NCBI GenBank assembly: GCA_029821255.1
Contig: JALGTS010000183.1
Span: forward strand, 1 to 5,949
DNA length: 5,949 nt
Reading direction: 5' to 3'
Source: Candidatus Zipacnadia bacterium
GTDB taxonomy: Bacteria > Armatimonadota > Zipacnadia > Zipacnadales > Zipacnadaceae
A program made the position numbers and the translations under genes. Of this stretch, positions 1 through 5,208 are shown in pieces. How positions within the stretch are numbered: position 1 is the stretch's first letter; every line of letters begins with the position of its first letter. The notes beneath the pieces are model-generated. The model did not search any database and was not told the origin of the DNA. It was given only the letters and a program-made list of their open reading frames with translations.

Positions 1-4
1 TCAT
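1..4 (-). CDS. start codon of a gene leaving the left edge (partial)
   Basis: Only the ATG (positions 4-2) and one further base of this minus-strand gene lie in the window, so its product cannot be known. The start is believed because an excellent Shine-Dalgarno, AAGGAGG (18-12 on the minus strand), sits 7 nt upstream. The gene follows the Fur-family regulator in the same direction, 143 bp after its stop codon. It may therefore be cotranscribed with the regulator or be one of its targets, but no independent promoter could be recognised between them. Confidence 0.5.
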
Positions 5-11
5 CTACTTT

Positions 12-18
12 CCTCCTT
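12..18 (-). promoter_or_regulatory. strong Shine-Dalgarno for the left-edge gene
   Basis: AAGGAGG on the minus strand is an almost full complement of the 16S rRNA 3' end, 7 nt before ATG at 4-2. It is the main reason for calling a gene start there. The same bases (11-18) are perfectly complementary to 58-65 in the same leader, so the site could be occluded by RNA folding. Confidence 0.6.
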
Positions 19-60
19 TGAGAATTGAACCACAGCACCTTGTGAGTGTTGACAACTAAG

Positions 61-111
61 GAGGAGAGTGGTAACCTATTAGTGGGTGAGGTGTGGCTAC
101 CACATCTCCTC
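61..111. promoter_or_regulatory. long leader hairpin between fur and the left-edge gene
   Basis: GAGGAGAGTGGTA (61-73) is complementary to TACCAC (98-103) plus TCTCCTC (105-111). This gives a 13-bp stem with one bulged base (104) and a 24-nt loop. The pairs are all Watson-Crick, so the stem can form in RNA from either strand. In the minus-strand transcript it lies in the leader of the left-edge gene, and its 67-61 arm overlaps the segment (65-58) that could instead pair with that gene's Shine-Dalgarno. A shorter local hairpin, TGTGG-CTA-CCACA (92-104), is an alternative fold. The function is inferred only from the pairing. Confidence 0.45.
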
Positions 112-113
112 GG

Positions 114-152
114 GTGCCCAGGTGGCTATATCCATCTGGGCGCTCTTTTATT
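114..152 (+). terminator. Rho-independent-type terminator reading rightward
   Basis: A 12-bp stem pairs 114-125 with 132-143 around a 6-nt loop (CTATAT) and is followed by TCTTTTATT. Two of the pairs (115-142 and 122-135) are G-U wobbles only if the plus strand is transcribed; in minus-strand RNA they would be A-C mismatches. The U tail is likewise on the plus strand. The element therefore looks like a plus-strand terminator, although no plus-strand gene is visible to its left. Its tail overlaps the last codons of the oppositely oriented Fur-family gene. Confidence 0.5.
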
Positions 153-618
153 GTTGGTTGGTCTGTAACCTATTACCGTTCACCTCCTTCTGGCACTCCT
201 GGCACAACCCCATAATCTCCACGTCATGTTGGTAGTGGCGGAAGCTGTACTCGCGACATACGCCGATGATAGCCTTTTCTATCGCCGGACATACAAATTC
301 AATCACCTTGCCGCAGCGCTGACAAATAAGGTGCTCGTGATGCGCCCGATCCCGCACTACCTCGTAATGGCCGTGCTCATCCCTGTGCTCAACTTCGCGT
401 AGTATACCTGCCTCTACCAGCGTCGGAATCAATCGGTATATGGTGGGTTGAGAGACATGCACATCCTTGCGCCCCAAAGCCAGGAACAAATCCTCAACAC
501 TGAAGTGCCCAGGCATATTCAGCATTTGGCGCACAATCGCCCGCCGCTGGGAGGTAGTACGCAAGTCCAAGCGTTGCAGAAGTTCAGTTATCTGGGTTTC
601 AAGTCCGCTGCTATCCAT
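148..618 (-). CDS. Fur-family metal-dependent transcriptional regulator
   Basis: This 156-aa protein has the normal length and layout of the Fur superfamily (Fur, Zur, PerR, Mur), cytoplasmic dimeric repressors that bind DNA when loaded with a metal. Residues 1-85 form the winged-helix domain, with the recognition helix around 55-73 (VSQPTIYRLIPTLVEAGIL). The dimerisation and metal domain follows. It has HHEHLICQRCG at 93-103 and CQEC at 139-142, the two CxxC pairs of the structural zinc site. H38, E86, H94 and H96 align with the regulatory metal ligands of E. coli Fur. Which metal or signal is sensed cannot be told from sequence alone. The ATG at 618 is kept because it gives a full N-terminal helix, though no clear Shine-Dalgarno precedes it. 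A good promoter (663-691) and an operator-like palindrome (631-651) suggest autoregulation. It is divergent from argB and precedes another minus-strand gene at the left edge, a possible target. Confidence 0.93.
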   Translation of the reverse strand: MDSSGLETQITELLQRLDLRTTSQRRAIVRQMLNMPGHFSVEDLFLALGRKDVHVSQPTIYRLIPTLVEAGILREVEHRDEHGHYEVVRDRAHHEHLICQRCGKVIEFVCPAIEKAIIGVCREYSFRHYQHDVEIMGLCQECQKEVNGNRLQTNQQ

Positions 619-630
619 ATCAAAACAGTA

Positions 631-651
631 AAATGAGACTGAAACTCATTT
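631..651. promoter_or_regulatory. palindromic operator-like site before the Fur-family gene
   Basis: AAATGAG and CTCATTT form perfect 7-bp arms around a 7-bp centre. The inner 15 bp, TGAGACTGAAACTCA (634-648), has the 7-1-7 size of Fur-superfamily boxes. The site lies a few bases downstream of the predicted start of the regulator's transcript and 13-33 bp upstream of its ATG, a good position for autorepression. Assigning it to this regulator is inference from position and symmetry. Confidence 0.5.
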
Positions 652-662
652 GCATCTATTAT

Positions 663-691
663 AGTATACTCGTTCTCTCTACGTATGTCAA
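663..691 (-). promoter_or_regulatory. sigma-70-type promoter of the Fur-family gene
   Basis: On the minus strand TTGACA (691-686) is followed after exactly 17 bp by TATACT (668-663), close to the full consensus with optimal spacing. Transcription would begin near 656, giving a leader of about 38 nt. The operator-like palindrome at 631-651 then occupies roughly the first 25 transcribed bases. Confidence 0.7.
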
Positions 692-736
692 GACCGCACT
701 TGATGAGATGGAACTGAGACTCAATGTCATCTGGTA

Positions 737-759
737 CTTAGTATATTCAATATACTAAG
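737..759. promoter_or_regulatory. perfect 23-bp palindrome in the fur-argB intergenic region
   Basis: CTTAGTATATT (737-747) and AATATACTAAG (749-759) are exact inverted repeats around one central C, typical of a dimeric regulator's operator. It lies 130 bp upstream of the argB ATG. On the minus strand it also contains TATACT, 16 bp after a weak TTGCAA (767-762), so it could overlap a second upstream promoter for the Fur-family gene. It does not fit the ArgR box well. The binding protein is unknown. Confidence 0.45.
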
Positions 760-815
760 AATTGCAAGGCCAGGGGCAAAAATAGCTTCTGATGCTGAGA
801 CTGAGTGCTAAGAGC

Positions 816-844
816 TTGACGAAATCCACATTTCCGAATACGCT
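816..844 (+). promoter_or_regulatory. possible argB promoter
   Basis: TTGACG (816-821) is followed after 17 bp by TACGCT (839-844). The -35 is good (5 of 6) but the -10 is poor (3 of 6). A TTTATA at 844-849 is a better -10 sequence at a bad spacing. It would start transcription near 851, about 40 nt before argB. A third TGAGACT element (796-802) lies just upstream of the -35. Confidence 0.3.
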
Positions 845-889
845 TTATAGGCACAGTCAATATAGCAATGTAGTTCCAGGAGACAGCTA

Positions 890-1753
890 ATGGAGGATTT
901 GCAAAGGCGTGCTGATACTTTAATTGAGGCTCTCCCCTATATCCAACAGTGGGCGGGCAAGACCATTGTTGTCAAATACGGCGGCGCGGCGATGACCGAC
1001 CCGCAGATGCAGGACAATGTTGCCCAGGACATTGTGCTGCTGCGCTATGTCGGGATCAACGTAGTCGTTGTACACGGCGGAGGCCAGCGGATTAGTGAGA
1101 TGATGAAGCGCTTGGGTATTGAGCCCAAGTTTGCCGGCGGCCTGCGTATTACCGACGCCGAAACGATGGAGATCGCCCAGATGGTGCTGGTGGGCAATAT
1201 CAACCCGCAGCTTGTCTCCCTGCTGAACAGTGCCGGCGGACAGGCTATAGGCCTGTCGGGGAAAGATGCAAACATGATCAGCACACACAAAAAACAGAGC
1301 AGCGAGGGCGACCTGGGCTTCGTCGGAGAGATTGTGAGTATTGATACCAAAGTTATCCATACTCTGACCGAGGCCGGCTACATTCCCGTGATATCCTCCA
1401 TTGGTGCGGATAGCGACGGGCAAAGCTACAACATCAACGCCGACACCGTCGCCGGCGAACTGGCCAGCGAACTGTCGGCGGCCAAACTCGTCATCCTCAG
1501 CGATGTAGCTGGCCTGCTGGAAGACCCTGATGATCCAGCCACGCTGATTAGCAAACTGACCATTAGTGAGGCAAAGGCGCTCATCGCCGGGGGAAACGTA
1601 GCCGAGGGGATGATCCCCAAGCTGGAAAGCTGCATTCAGGCCGTTGCGGGTGGGGTGGAGCGCGCACATTTGATTGACGGCCGCATCCCTCACTCCCTGT
1701 TGATGGAGCTGTTCACCGACGCGGGCATCGGCACGATGATAAGCGTTGAGTAG
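890..1753 (+). CDS. argB: N-acetylglutamate kinase, arginine-sensitive type
   Basis: This enzyme phosphorylates N-acetyl-L-glutamate with ATP, the second step of the acetylated arginine pathway, in the cytoplasm. At 287 aa it is complete and of usual length. The amino-acid-kinase motifs are all present: VVKYGG (27-32) with catalytic K29, HGGG (62-65) at the phosphate-binding site, GGLRITD (83-89), GLSGKD (121-126), INADTVAG (182-189) with D185, and GMIPKL (240-245) with K244. The roughly 20 residues before VVKYGG (ADTLIEALPYIQQWAGK) form the N-terminal helix found in hexameric, arginine-inhibited kinases such as those of Pseudomonas and Thermotoga; E. coli ArgB lacks it. Feedback inhibition by arginine is therefore expected. 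AGGAGA (878-883) lies 6 nt before the ATG. No other arginine gene adjoins it here, so it seems to be expressed alone, divergent from the Fur-family regulator. Confidence 0.97.
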   Translation: MEDLQRRADTLIEALPYIQQWAGKTIVVKYGGAAMTDPQMQDNVAQDIVLLRYVGINVVVVHGGGQRISEMMKRLGIEPKFAGGLRITDAETMEIAQMVLVGNINPQLVSLLNSAGGQAIGLSGKDANMISTHKKQSSEGDLGFVGEIVSIDTKVIHTLTEAGYIPVISSIGADSDGQSYNINADTVAGELASELSAAKLVILSDVAGLLEDPDDPATLISKLTISEAKALIAGGNVAEGMIPKLESCIQAVAGGVERAHLIDGRIPHSLLMELFTDAGIGTMISVE

Positions 1754-1756
1754 ACG

Positions 1757-1800
1757 AACGGTTACACCGTTGCGGGACAATATGCCCGGAAGAGTTTTCC
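1757..1800 (+). terminator. possible weak terminator after argB
   Basis: A 6-bp stem with a 3-nt loop (1757-1771) and a second short G/C stem (1773-1788) are followed by TTTTCC (1795-1800). Position and direction suit the end of the argB transcript, but the stems are short and the T run is only four bases. Confidence 0.3.
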
Positions 1801-2045
1801 TTGCTTAGGCGACCGTTCGGCACGCTCGTTTATAGCAACCGTCTGGGTCATAAGGTCGTGTGGCCAAGCAAGCATCACATTTCTGGTAGCGGACTGTATA
1901 CTACCAACAGTTGCGCTGACATTTCTATAGATGGGGCGTTAGTTGCACATTGTCTCTCACAGGCGAGCCCAATCAGCGCTTCTTCGTTGGATGGGACTGT
2001 GACAGGAGGAGCAATAAGCCAAGAGAAAGCACAGTAAAACCGAGA

Positions 2046-2064
2046 ATCTTAAGGCTCTTAAGAT
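2046..2064. promoter_or_regulatory. perfect inverted repeat upstream of the lyase promoter
   Basis: ATCTTAAG (2046-2053) and CTTAAGAT (2057-2064) are exact 8-bp arms around GCT. No T tract follows, so an operator is more likely than a terminator. It ends 38 bp before the -35 box of the next gene, a position suited to an activator or an upstream repressor site. The regulator is unknown. Confidence 0.4.
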
Positions 2065-2102
2065 AATGACGGAGGCCACTGGCAGCTCGCGCAGTCGTTG
2101 AT

Positions 2103-2130
2103 TTGACATTTACTCAACCATCCTTATAAT
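2103..2130 (+). promoter_or_regulatory. consensus sigma-70-type promoter of the lyase-like gene
   Basis: TTGACA (2103-2108) and TATAAT (2125-2130) both match the consensus completely, with a 16-bp spacer. Transcription would begin near 2137 and give a leader of about 87 nt before the ATG at 2224. A promoter this strong usually needs repression or has an unusual need for high expression. Confidence 0.7.
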
Positions 2131-2223
2131 TGATAGAGGGGAAACGAATATCGCGTCGAACAGACCAAGTAGCTCTATTTTTCTGTTATCCGCGACTATA
2201 TCAGGACGAGGAGCACAACTATT

Positions 2224-3531
2224 ATGTCCACTGCTACAATCCTCCACCAGCTATTGTCAGTGGCAGCCCTGGTCTGTTTGGTAATCGTTGTGGCCCAGGC
2301 AGGTCAAGTAACGTTGTACCGCAGCAACCCAGGCGGGCAAGACCTCAAGCAGGTTCCGATTTCCATCGCTGTCCCATTTCCCCAAGGTGAGCTACACGAT
2401 GCTCAACCGCTGGCGCTGGTAGATTCGGCCGGCCAGCCCCTGCCATTTGACTCACAAGTGACCAGTCGGTGGTGGGGCCTTGACAACAGTATACAGACAT
2501 TGCTACTCACCTTTTTGGTTGACACCGACCAGCCATACGTCAGGCTGCTATATGGTTCAGATGCCCGTGGCAAGCAGTCACAGGCTACCCCACAGTTGCA
2601 GGTCACAGAGGATGCAAACACCGTGGAGGTAAACACTGGCAAGCTGCGCGCCAGACTGTCCAAGGATAGCTTTCGGCTCTTTGAGGAGCTTTCGGTTGAC
2701 TTAAATGGAAACGGCCTCTTCACTCGCGACGAAAAGATTATTGAGGCCCAGGGAAAGAGCGGACTTCGCGCCGGCAGCGGGTCATCAAGCGGCGGGCCGT
2801 GCCACGTTGTAGTTGAGGACCACGGGCCCATTCGGGGCGTGGTCCGCGTGGAGGGTAAATACGATGGCCCCAAGGATGTGCAATTAGACTATCAAGTGCG
2901 GCTCTACTTCTATGCCGGCCAGTCTTTCGTAGTGATTGAACACACCTTCATACAGAATACCGGCGAAGTGTTTGCCGACATACCGTTCTTGAGTTTGGAT
3001 CTGCCCATAACACGAACTGATGGCAAGGTAACCTTTGGTCTGGAAAATCGCCGACCGCTGAGCTTGAGTACCCATACCGGAGGCTGTTCACTGCTGCAAA
3101 CCGGCCCCGAGCCGGCTGAGCAAATCAAGGGCCTCGACGAGTACGAGGAGTTCCAGGAGATATACAAACAGCGCAAACCCTATCAATCTGCGGAAGAGAC
3201 CCGCCTGTGGAACACCGATGAGCGCCAGGTGGAGTTTATCTGTGAAATCAGTCGTGATGGAGAAGTGTTGAGCACCGCTGATCGGGCGGCAGGATGGGTT
3301 CAGTTTGCTCCCTACCGCGCTGACTGGGGCATAACCGCCCAAATGCGGTATTTCCCGGATTTACACCCCAAGCAGATCAGCTTGGATAAGCAGGGCCTGA
3401 CATTTTATCTGTACCCGGCTGCTCTGGATAAGCCGCTACATCTGCACGTCGGCACAGCTAAGATGCACACGCTGGTGTTAGCCTTCGGGCGCCAAGAGCA
3501 CCTGGCTACATCTGCACGTCGGCACAGCTAA
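2224..3531 (+). CDS. secreted PcRGLX/YetA-like polysaccharide lyase, N-terminal beta domains (split gene, part 1)
   Basis: This is the 5' part of a gene broken by a 70-bp tandem duplication. Residues 1-26 look like an export signal: a hydrophobic stretch ending AQA before G27, although without the usual N-terminal basic residues. Residues 28-110 (VPISIAVPFPQGEL, then ALVDSAGQPLPF and RWWGLDNSIQTLLLTF) resemble the first beta domain of the PcRGLX/YetA-like family, which includes exo-acting rhamnogalacturonan lyases of family PL26. Residues 125-410 look like its second beta domain (VRLYFYAGQSFVVIEHTF). DLNGNGLFTRDE (159-170) matches a 12-residue EF-hand-type calcium loop. From residue 414 the frame reads MHTLVLAFGRQEHLA, then leaves the original frame for seven junk residues (429-435) and stops at TAA 3529-3531. 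AGGAG (2209-2213) lies 10 nt before the ATG. The family call rests on remembered motifs; lyase activity and substrate are inference. Confidence 0.7.
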   Translation: MSTATILHQLLSVAALVCLVIVVAQAGQVTLYRSNPGGQDLKQVPISIAVPFPQGELHDAQPLALVDSAGQPLPFDSQVTSRWWGLDNSIQTLLLTFLVDTDQPYVRLLYGSDARGKQSQATPQLQVTEDANTVEVNTGKLRARLSKDSFRLFEELSVDLNGNGLFTRDEKIIEAQGKSGLRAGSGSSSGGPCHVVVEDHGPIRGVVRVEGKYDGPKDVQLDYQVRLYFYAGQSFVVIEHTFIQNTGEVFADIPFLSLDLPITRTDGKVTFGLENRRPLSLSTHTGGCSLLQTGPEPAEQIKGLDEYEEFQEIYKQRKPYQSAEETRLWNTDERQVEFICEISRDGEVLSTADRAAGWVQFAPYRADWGITAQMRYFPDLHPKQISLDKQGLTFYLYPAALDKPLHLHVGTAKMHTLVLAFGRQEHLATSARRHS

Positions 3532-3577
3532 GATGCACACGCTGGTGTTAGCCTTCGGGCGCCAAGAGCACCTGGCT
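3435..3577. repeat. perfect 70-bp tandem duplication that breaks the lyase-like gene
   Basis: Bases 3435-3504 are repeated exactly as 3505-3574, and the match continues through GCT (3575-3577). This gives a 73-bp identity at an offset of 70. The GCT at the unit's start and just after its end is the microhomology expected from replication slippage or unequal joining. Because 70 is not a multiple of 3, the reading frame shifts. Deleting one copy leaves 2862 bp from ATG 2224 to the stop ending at 5155, exactly 954 codons. The lack of any difference between copies means a very recent event or an assembly error. Confidence 0.95.
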
Positions 3578-5155
3578 CAACAACTCCAATACACTCAAGC
3601 CATAACCCGGCCAGTTAAGTACTTTCCTACCCCCCAATGGTTCTGTGACAGCAAGGTGTGGGGTGATATTATTCCACGCCAGCCTGGTAAATTCCAGCTT
3701 TTTGAAGATATGGCCGTCCGCAAGATTACCAACGACTTCATCACCGCCCGCAAGCCCGAGAACCGGGTCTGTTCGGGGATGATGAACTTTGGAGATATCC
3801 CGCAGGGCCCCAACTGGTGGGGGAATATGGAAACCGCCTATGTGCACGCACTGTTCATTCAGTTTATACGCACCGGGGGGCGCCAGTATTATGACTTCTT
3901 TGAGCAAGCAGCCCGGCACTTCCGTGACATAGATATCAACCATGCCGACTTCCGAGGCTGGGATTATGGCATGTGGCTGATGCCCGGCTACGTTCCCGAA
4001 AGTCTCGCTAAGGAATGCGCCCAGAATGAACAGTTACGCGAAGAGGTCTTCTACTATCTGGGCGAGGCGCACAATCCGCCAAAAGGTGGCATCCGCCGGC
4101 ACAGCTATCGCCACTACGGCAATGCTGGCCAGCACCCGACACCTGACCGGGATCCTTATACGCCTTGGAAACGACGTAAGTGCTATGCAGGTACTTGTGC
4201 CATCGGTGGGCATGGCTGGTTCGTCGGGTTGGTGGATCACTATTTGCTGACCGGTGACCAGCGGTCGCTGGAGATTGCCAAGATGTGCGGAGAACACATA
4301 CTAAGCAGGGAGCAGCATGTCGGCTGGGGACGGGACAACTGGCGTAACGTAGACTTGATGGCGCTATATCGGGCAACTGGCGATGAACGTTGCTTAAGAC
4401 ATGTGCGGCAGGCTATTGAGGGTCTGTACAATCAACGTGAAAAGGTAATTGAAGGACTGAAGAATCAAAAAGAAAGTCTTATGTCTCCGTACTACACAAT
4501 ATTGCAATTTGTGCGCCGCTATCACCGCTGTACCGGAGATCCACAAGTAGCGAAAATGTACATGGAGATGATCGATCCATGGATTGATCATATGATATGG
4601 GCTGAATCACGCTTAGGCCCCGTCTTTTACTATATCCGGGATTTTCTGGATTCGCGGTGTTCCACAGACTTTGCCGACCTGGCTTATGCTTACAAACTCA
4701 CGGGCGACCGCAGCTACGTAGACCGCGCCCTGTCAAGCTATGAACTGTATGTACCCATCGTATCTGACTCGACCTTCTTATTTGCTGGGCCGGAGTATCT
4801 ATACGCACTCGATCAACTCGGCATCAAGGCACTGGATGATCCGAAACCGCAACTTTGGTACGTCCACGATGCCTACTTTCGACACACTGGAGACCAGCCA
4901 GTACGGGTGATGGTCTTTCAGTGGAGTGGCTATCGCGTGCCTGCCGAGCAAACCGAGGGGGTAGTTCGCCTTACCAAACCCTCCGGGCAAACTATCGAGC
5001 ACAAAATCACCACGACGGGCCTGGATGTACACCGATTCAATATCCCTGCCAGCAGCGAGCCCGGCATCTATCGGATCCACGCTGAGGGCGATGGCCTATA
5101 TTTCAACATGGGCGCCAGTAGGCCGCTACGCAAAGGAATTCCCAGCCAACAGTAG
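3533..5155 (+). CDS. PcRGLX/YetA-like polysaccharide lyase, C-terminal toroid domain (split gene, part 2)
   Basis: This 540-codon frame continues the protein begun at 2224; residue n here is residue n+413 of the restored 953-aa product. Its first 15 residues (MHTLVLAFGRQEHLA) duplicate residues 414-428 of part 1. The body looks like an alpha/alpha toroid catalytic domain: WWGNMETAYVHALF near residue 98, RHYGNAGQH (193-201), GGHGWFVG (225-232), and helical hairpins marked by TGD at 240-242, 282-284, 334-336 and 390-392. From about residue 435 a beta-rich C-terminal domain follows (VRVMVFQWSGY and similar strands). The start at ATG 3533 is only formal. It comes one base after the upstream TAA, has no good Shine-Dalgarno and no signal peptide, so a product made from it would stay in the cytoplasm. 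Unless the duplication is an assembly error, the enzyme is probably inactive or not exported. Confidence 0.7.
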   Translation: MHTLVLAFGRQEHLAQQLQYTQAITRPVKYFPTPQWFCDSKVWGDIIPRQPGKFQLFEDMAVRKITNDFITARKPENRVCSGMMNFGDIPQGPNWWGNMETAYVHALFIQFIRTGGRQYYDFFEQAARHFRDIDINHADFRGWDYGMWLMPGYVPESLAKECAQNEQLREEVFYYLGEAHNPPKGGIRRHSYRHYGNAGQHPTPDRDPYTPWKRRKCYAGTCAIGGHGWFVGLVDHYLLTGDQRSLEIAKMCGEHILSREQHVGWGRDNWRNVDLMALYRATGDERCLRHVRQAIEGLYNQREKVIEGLKNQKESLMSPYYTILQFVRRYHRCTGDPQVAKMYMEMIDPWIDHMIWAESRLGPVFYYIRDFLDSRCSTDFADLAYAYKLTGDRSYVDRALSSYELYVPIVSDSTFLFAGPEYLYALDQLGIKALDDPKPQLWYVHDAYFRHTGDQPVRVMVFQWSGYRVPAEQTEGVVRLTKPSGQTIEHKITTTGLDVHRFNIPASSEPGIYRIHAEGDGLYFNMGASRPLRKGIPSQQ

Positions 5156-5208
5156 CAGAATTCACCTTATTACTGCCAAGGCCCACGCCCCGGGGTGGTC
5201 GGTATCCG

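Larger units (their letters stand above)
1754..2102. other. intergenic stretch without a convincing gene
   Basis: After argB there is no supported gene until 2224. Just past the argB stop are two small hairpins: AACGGT-TAC-ACCGTT (1757-1771) and CGGG/CCCG (1773-1788). They are followed by TTTTCCTTGCTT, at best a weak terminator. Further on are a TGGTAG/CTACCA inverted repeat (1884-1906), an AGGAGG at 2003-2008 with no start codon at a useful distance, and the perfect inverted repeat at 2046-2064. A TTG-started 78-codon open frame (1801-2037) has no recognisable protein character and was not called. Confidence 0.5.

Noticed and set aside
448..636. Plus-strand 62-codon frame across the Fur-family gene start
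   Set aside because: It is a shadow of the conserved winged-helix coding sequence, with no ribosome site.
737..759. ArgR (ARG box) operator for argB
   Set aside because: The palindrome lacks the TGAAT-ATTCA spacing of ARG boxes; its symmetry is centred on a different core.
920..1780. Long minus-strand open frame (286 codons) antisense to argB
   Set aside because: It mirrors argB, whose motifs are all conserved, and the antisense translation has no domain character or Shine-Dalgarno.
1801..2037. TTG-started 78-codon frame after argB, with a GGAAGAG about 6 nt upstream
   Set aside because: The protein has no recognisable pattern, the start is a rare codon, and the Shine-Dalgarno-like bases belong to the weak hairpin region after argB.
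2130..2390. TTG-started frame overlapping the lyase promoter and gene start
   Set aside because: Its start lies within the -10 box, upstream of the expected transcript start, and it overlaps the better-supported gene in another frame.
3505..3535. Programmed ribosomal frameshift joining the two lyase frames
   Set aside because: There is no slippery heptamer, and the 70-bp duplication fully explains the frame change.
5156..5208. Bidirectional terminator between the convergent genes
   Set aside because: The CCCC/GGGG bases would need a zero-length loop, and the GGTGG/CCACC pairing is only 5 bp with a 17-base loop and no T tract.
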